From Chitinophagaceae bacterium (GTDB taxonomy: Bacteria; Bacteroidota; Bacteroidia; Chitinophagales; UBA10324), in the NCBI GenBank assembly GCA_023251195.1, contig JAHEZG010000146.1, positions 1 to 9,257 of the forward strand: a stretch of 9,257 bases of DNA, read 5' to 3'. This document shows, one piece after another, positions 6,398-9,257 of the stretch (within the stretch, counting starts at the first letter, position 1; each line of letters begins with the position of its first letter). The notes under the pieces were generated by a model. That model worked only from the letters and a program-made list of their open reading frames with translations, was not told the DNA's origin and ran no database searches. The position numbers and the translations under genes are program-made.

Positions 6398-7531
6398 TTA
6401 GTTCTGCAATGATTTGCCTTTTTGAAAATTTTTCATACGGTCAACCATCATACTCTCATAGTTTTCCTTCTTGATTTTCTTATTGCTCAGGTCTGGAAAT
6501 AATTCAGATGCCAACCATTTGAAATATGGAAGCAACAACATGTAATTGTAGGATTCAGAAATTCCTTTGTTGAATGGTTTCGCTACCGGCACATCTTTTT
6601 CAATATCCTGTAATATTAATTTTTGCCAGAAGCTCATATCAAATTCAAGTAGCTTCATAATGATTCCTTTTTCATTCATTGCGGTTGGAAGAGTTATGTT
6701 GCGATTCTTATATTCTTTTTTTAATTCTTCATCAGTCATTTTAAGTTTTTCATAAGAACTGATTTCCTTATCGAATTTTTTAAGCACCAATTTAAACTGA
6801 CTGAATTTTTTAAAGTCTCCAGGATAATTGTTTGCATAATTTATAGTTGCACTTTTTATATTTTCTTCATTGGATTTATAATATGACATAAACATTCCTA
6901 ATAACAAATTTTCAATTATAGAATTTGAATATTCAGAAACAGAAGCAGGAAAATTTGAAGACATTATTTCTTTAAGGAGTTTAATAATTTTAAGAACGAT
7001 AAATTTCTTTGGTAAGAATTCAAATTTAAAATGAGCGACCATGTTTTTAATATTTTGATTTAAGTATTCATCGCTCTCCTTATCTTCTGGTAATTTTCTA
7101 ATTGTTCGATATTTATCTTTTTCAATTCTTTCTTCTGTGCTTTTAAAAACAAGTGATTCCAAAGCTCTGCCAATATGATTTAGATTCATTGACAAATAAG
7201 CAAATGCTAATACAACATCCATTACTTTGCCGCTTCTTGCTTCTTTGATACCGTCACTTGTAATCAAATAAGGATTCGTTTTATTGTTATAAAGAACTTT
7301 TTGATATTCCTTTTTCAATTCTTCTTCATTCTTAATTTCATACTTTGAATGAACCGGCAAAAAGTTCGAATATGTATTAAATTTTTTTCTAACTCCTTCG
7401 ACGGTCAATCCCTTTTCAGAATTGATTATGTAAAATGAATGATTATCAATTTTTAAAGTATCCCAAATAAAAATAGGTAGCGCCCATTCATCGTATCCAA
7501 TTCGCTTTCCAATTTGATCTCCTATTTCCAT
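6398..7531 (-). CDS. Hypothetical 377-aa protein, integrase-coupled cargo
   Basis: I do not recognise this protein. It has no cysteine, is rich in Lys, Glu, Asn and Ile, and looks mostly helical. There is no signal peptide, Walker motif, PD-(D/E)xK, HxH or HEPN RxxxxH pattern that I trust. The N-terminal 60 residues include aromatic strand-like pieces (EWALPIFIWDTLKI, SFYII). The middle helices (about 100-130 and 170-220) are amphipathic, and the C-terminal third contains FWQKLILQDIEKD and YMLLLPYFKWLASELFPDL. The heptapeptide EELKKEY occurs twice (70-76 and 268-274). The ATG at 7531 follows the integrase stop codon after one base, which implies coupled translation. Base composition is visibly more AT-rich than hsdR, as in the integrase gene, which fits island cargo. 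A defence or recombination-accessory role is possible but not shown. Confidence 0.75.
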   Translation of the reverse strand: MEIGDQIGKRIGYDEWALPIFIWDTLKIDNHSFYIINSEKGLTVEGVRKKFNTYSNFLPVHSKYEIKNEEELKKEYQKVLYNNKTNPYLITSDGIKEARSGKVMDVVLAFAYLSMNLNHIGRALESLVFKSTEERIEKDKYRTIRKLPEDKESDEYLNQNIKNMVAHFKFEFLPKKFIVLKIIKLLKEIMSSNFPASVSEYSNSIIENLLLGMFMSYYKSNEENIKSATINYANNYPGDFKKFSQFKLVLKKFDKEISSYEKLKMTDEELKKEYKNRNITLPTAMNEKGIIMKLLEFDMSFWQKLILQDIEKDVPVAKPFNKGISESYNYMLLLPYFKWLASELFPDLSNKKIKKENYESMMVDRMKNFQKGKSLQN

Positions 7532-7532
7532 C

Positions 7533-8735
7533 TTAGAGAATTTTGTTTAAGTGAGTTGCGGATTTCTGCAACATTTTATTTGTAACCTTAGCATAAATCT
7601 GAGTGGAGCGAATACTTCGGTGTCCAAGTTGTTTTCCAGTAACCTCCATTGAAATATCGTTTTCCAGAAATATTGTTGTGGCTGCGGTGTGCCTTGCAAC
7701 ATGGTGCGTCAATGGTTTTTCAATTTTTACAAGTTCAGCAATAACTTTCAGGTAAACATTTAATTTCTGATTAGTAATTCGAGGGAGCACATAACCAGTC
7801 ATCTTTCTTTCACTTTCATATTTTTTAAATATTTCAACTGCTTTATTCAGCATTGAAATTCGGCTTTGCTCATCAGTTTTTTTCTGAATAAAAGTAATCC
7901 AATAATTTTTCCAATCGCGTTGAATGTTGTTTTCTTTCAATGAAATTGCATCAGTAAATCTTAATCCGGTGTAAACGGAAAATAGAAAAATATCTCTGAC
8001 TCTTTGCAAGCATTTATTATTTCCAAGCGAATGTTTTTTCAACGATGTTAATTCGTCCGATGTAAGAAATGTTAACCTGCCCGGAACATTTTTTATTTTA
8101 AATCCTCTGTAAGGATTTTCTGCAAGCAACTTTTGTTCTATAGCCTTGTTTAAAATTGTTTTGAATTTGATGTGATATTTATTGATTGAATTCCTCATCA
8201 GATGCATTGGATAACTTTCGTTGCCATTACATAAGAAATATTCAAAATCATTTATGAATTTTAGATCAACCTCACTAAGATACTTATGGTTTTTATTCGT
8301 TGAAGTCATGAAATTTTTAAGATGACAGATTGCGGAATTAAAACTTTTTTGTGTAGAAACTTCGTATAAGCTGTTTCCTTTTATATTTTTTTCATAATGT
8401 TCTATCAAAAATACTTTCAATTTTGGATTCTCGTATTCACCACCAAGAAACTGATTTTTTAAATTAGTAATACTTAAGACCTTGTTATTGTACTTCAGAA
8501 AATTATAGGATTCATCAAGGTCGTGCTCAATAGCAGCAAGTGATTTGTTCAATGGCGATTTGGTTTTTAATCGCTGCGTTATTTCGTCCCAATCGTTGGG
8601 ATTTTTAAGCGTAAGTTTTGTAGAGAGTTCAAACTTCTCCCTGTTCAAAATCACTCGTGCATAGATCGGAATCTCTCCGTTCATTTTAATTCTCTTTTCA
8701 TTGAGAAAAAAATTAATTGTCATGTTTTTAATCAT
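7533..8735 (-). CDS. Tyrosine recombinase / site-specific integrase
   Basis: A 400-aa phage-type integrase that catalyses site-specific strand exchange for insertion and excision of the island. The N-terminal region (about 1-60) resembles the Bacteroidota arm-DNA-binding domain (FFLNEKRIKMNGEIPIYARV). A SAM-like core-binding domain follows (about 90-190), then the catalytic domain. Catalytic residues are visible: TGLRFTD with Arg259, a Lys at about 286 (QKKTDEQ), His345-x-x-Arg348 in THHVARHT, His372 in LGHRS and the nucleophile Tyr381 in TQIYAKV. I chose ATG 8735, since the frame upstream begins only at a TTG (8789) and adds 18 residues unlike the family. ATG 8723 is an alternative. It sits 164 bp from the 3' end of tRNA-Arg, the expected place for an integrase next to its attachment site, and appears intact. 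Confidence 0.94.
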   Translation of the reverse strand: MIKNMTINFFLNEKRIKMNGEIPIYARVILNREKFELSTKLTLKNPNDWDEITQRLKTKSPLNKSLAAIEHDLDESYNFLKYNNKVLSITNLKNQFLGGEYENPKLKVFLIEHYEKNIKGNSLYEVSTQKSFNSAICHLKNFMTSTNKNHKYLSEVDLKFINDFEYFLCNGNESYPMHLMRNSINKYHIKFKTILNKAIEQKLLAENPYRGFKIKNVPGRLTFLTSDELTSLKKHSLGNNKCLQRVRDIFLFSVYTGLRFTDAISLKENNIQRDWKNYWITFIQKKTDEQSRISMLNKAVEIFKKYESERKMTGYVLPRITNQKLNVYLKVIAELVKIEKPLTHHVARHTAATTIFLENDISMEVTGKQLGHRSIRSTQIYAKVTNKMLQKSATHLNKIL

Positions 8736-8756
8736 GGTAAATTGGATTTGGGTTTT

Positions 8757-8819
8757 GGTGAAACATTTATTTTGGTCATGTTGAAACAATGTTGAAACAT
8801 TTCACGGATAAATGTGAAA
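8757..8819. repeat. GTTGAAACA direct repeats and TTTCAC/GTGAAA dyad upstream of integrase
   Basis: GTTGAAACA occurs at 8780-8788 and 8791-8799, with a related GGTGAAACATTT at 8757-8768. An inverted pair TTTCAC (8800-8805) and GTGAAA (8814-8819) follows. These lie in the leader of the integrase gene and could be binding sites for the integrase or the HTH protein, or an operator. No clear promoter box was found here. Confidence 0.45.
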
Positions 8820-8869
8820 AGAAAAAAAAGGATAAAACGCTGAAAACCGCGCCCAGAAAGGGTTTGAAG

Positions 8870-8896
8870 AAATACGAAAAAATACGAAATACGAAA
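8870..8896. repeat. Three AAATACGAAA repeats beside the tRNA 3' end
   Basis: AAATACGAAA occurs at 8870-8879, 8880-8889 and 8887-8896, the last two overlapping by three bases. The array ends four bases before the tRNA-Arg 3' end. Short direct repeats between an integrase gene and its tRNA target are a usual place for integrase arm-binding sites, so that is the most likely role. Confidence 0.55.
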
Positions 8897-8899
8897 AAG

Positions 8900-8922
8900 T
8901 GGTCCCGTTAGGAATCGAACCT
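8900..8922. other. Predicted attachment site in tRNA-Arg 3' end
   Basis: The 3' portion of the tRNA gene (T arm and acceptor strand) faces the integrase gene. Islands of this kind usually recombine in this segment and restore the tRNA 3' end. No second copy is visible in the window, so the other island end must lie to the left, beyond base 1. The exact core boundaries are inferred. Confidence 0.5.
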
Positions 8923-8971
8923 AAATCTGGAGTTTCGGAAACTCACATTCTATCCGTTGAACTACGGGACC
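8900..8971 (-). tRNA. tRNA-Arg (anticodon CCG)
   Basis: The minus strand folds into a complete cloverleaf. The acceptor stem GGTCCCG pairs with CGGGACC. The D stem is GTTC/GAAT with one G-U pair. The anticodon loop is TTCCGAA with anticodon CCG (Arg). The T stem is TTAGG/CCTAA around loop TTCGATT. The outermost anticodon-stem pair (27-43, T and C) is a mismatch. The discriminator base is A and CCA is not encoded. The gene appears intact, so island insertion has kept or rebuilt its 3' end. Confidence 0.94.
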
Positions 8972-8975
8972 AAAG

Positions 8976-9110
8976 CTTCAATTTGAAGATGTGCTGATTT
9001 GAAAATTTGAAGATGTAGTTTCAAATTTTTCGGCTGCAAATATGAAAAACTATTTGAGATGAATTGATGTATTCCATTTTCAAATTTTCAAATCTCCAAA
9101 TTTTCAAATC
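8976..9110. repeat. Inverted TTTGAAAATTTGA-type repeats between tRNA-Arg and sufB
   Basis: CTTCAA-T-TTGAAG (8976-8988) is a short palindrome. GATTTGAAAATTTGA (8996-9010) is the exact reverse complement of 9080-9094 and matches the reverse complement of 9096-9110 at 14 of 15 bases. The region is non-coding on both strands and separates the divergent tRNA and sufB genes. Similar AT-rich intergenic repeats are frequent in Bacteroidota chromosomes. A folded or regulatory role is possible but unproven. Confidence 0.55.
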
Positions 9111-9138
9111 GGGACTAAACTTTTTTATTGAGAAACTG

Positions 9139-9169
9139 TTGTTTAGATTGAATCTAAAGTTGACTTTTG
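9139..9169 (+). promoter_or_regulatory. Probable sufB promoter
   Basis: TTG at 9139-9141 and GACTTTTG at 9162-9169 are separated by 20 bases. They resemble the Bacteroidota -33 TTG and -7 TAnnTTTG elements, with the first base of the -7 box changed. Transcription would begin near 9175, about 20 bases before the sufB ATG. Confidence 0.5.
9142..9158. promoter_or_regulatory. Perfect 17-bp dyad, likely operator of the suf operon
   Basis: TTTAGATT-G-AATCTAAA is a perfect inverted repeat with a one-base centre, located exactly in the spacer of the proposed sufB promoter. A repressor bound here would block RNA polymerase. The TTAG-type half-sites resemble dyads bound by DtxR-family metal regulators, and suf genes are commonly controlled by iron or Fe-S status, but the regulator is not identified from this window. 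Confidence 0.5.
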
Positions 9170-9194
9170 CACTCTGAAAATCACAAGCCGATAA

Positions 9195-9257
9195 ATGGAA
9201 GACAGCGATAAAATATTGGATGAACTCACAACCACCGAATACAAGTATGGTTTCGTG
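9195..9257 (+). CDS. sufB: Fe-S cluster assembly protein SufB, 5' end only
   Basis: The frame starts at ATG 9195 and continues past the window edge, giving 21 residues: MEDSDKILDELTTTEYK and then YGFV. The EYKYGFV segment near the N-terminus is typical of SufB, a scaffold component of the cytoplasmic SufBCD Fe-S assembly complex. Position after a well-formed promoter and operator supports it as the first gene of a suf operon. It is normal chromosomal core DNA and marks the outer side of the island. The call rests on a short stretch. Confidence 0.7.
   Translation, partial: MEDSDKILDELTTTEYKYGFV

Noticed and set aside
6567..6755. Plus-strand 62-aa ORF
   Set aside because: It lies wholly inside the 377-aa minus-strand gene, is low-complexity (Phe and Ser rich) and looks like an antisense shadow.
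8736..8789. Integrase start at TTG 8789
   Set aside because: The extra 18 residues do not resemble the arm-binding domain, and ATG 8735 begins just before it.

Overview
The window looks like a chromosomal junction in a member of the Bacteroidota. The supporting signs are a Bacteroidota-type tyrosine recombinase with an N-terminal arm-binding region, A-rich start regions without strong Shine-Dalgarno sequences, TAnnTTTG-like promoter boxes, a tRNA without an encoded CCA, and a sufB start that reads like Bacteroidota SufB. No 16S rRNA or marker long enough to fix the genus is present.

Layout, left to right. Positions 1-99 hold a broken piece of the hsdR 5' end, cut by the window edge on its left. 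Next comes an intact AlbA_2 (Schlafen-type)/GHKL-ATPase/winged-helix gene (162-1625), bordered by short repeats that share TTGCTTAA-4 nt-AAAACGGAA. A full-length type I restriction subunit gene, hsdR (1761-4988), follows on the same strand. hsdM and hsdS are not in the window and would be expected to the left. hsdR meets a leftward-transcribed cluster tail to tail, and the two stop codons share bases. Read from the right, that cluster contains a tyrosine integrase (8735-7533), a 377-aa protein I do not recognise (7531-6398), an excisionase-like helix-turn-helix protein (6284-6018), a tiny membrane protein (5975-5784), a zinc-ribbon-like protein (5769-5341) and a membrane plus coiled-coil protein (5344-4985).

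To the right of the integrase lies tRNA-Arg(CCG) on the minus strand, with its 3' end facing the integrase. Beyond it is a repeat-containing intergenic region, then the promoter, a perfect 17-bp dyad and the first 21 codons of sufB. This is the usual design of a genomic island inserted at the 3' end of a tRNA gene. The window therefore probably shows the integrase end of a defence island carrying a type I restriction-modification system, next to conserved chromosome (tRNA-Arg and sufB).

The most unusual structure is at the left. Codons 15-41 of hsdR occur twice, 1,802 bp apart and in the same reading frame, with the ATPase gene and its repeats between the copies. The first 18 bases differ only at synonymous third positions, and the next 65 bases are identical. 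This suggests a recombination-built cassette that supplied hsdR with a new 5' end. In principle, recombination across the repeat could remove the cassette and leave an in-frame hsdR. The second point of interest is the unrecognised 377-aa gene placed one base after the integrase stop codon, a position suited to island cargo or a recombination or defence accessory.
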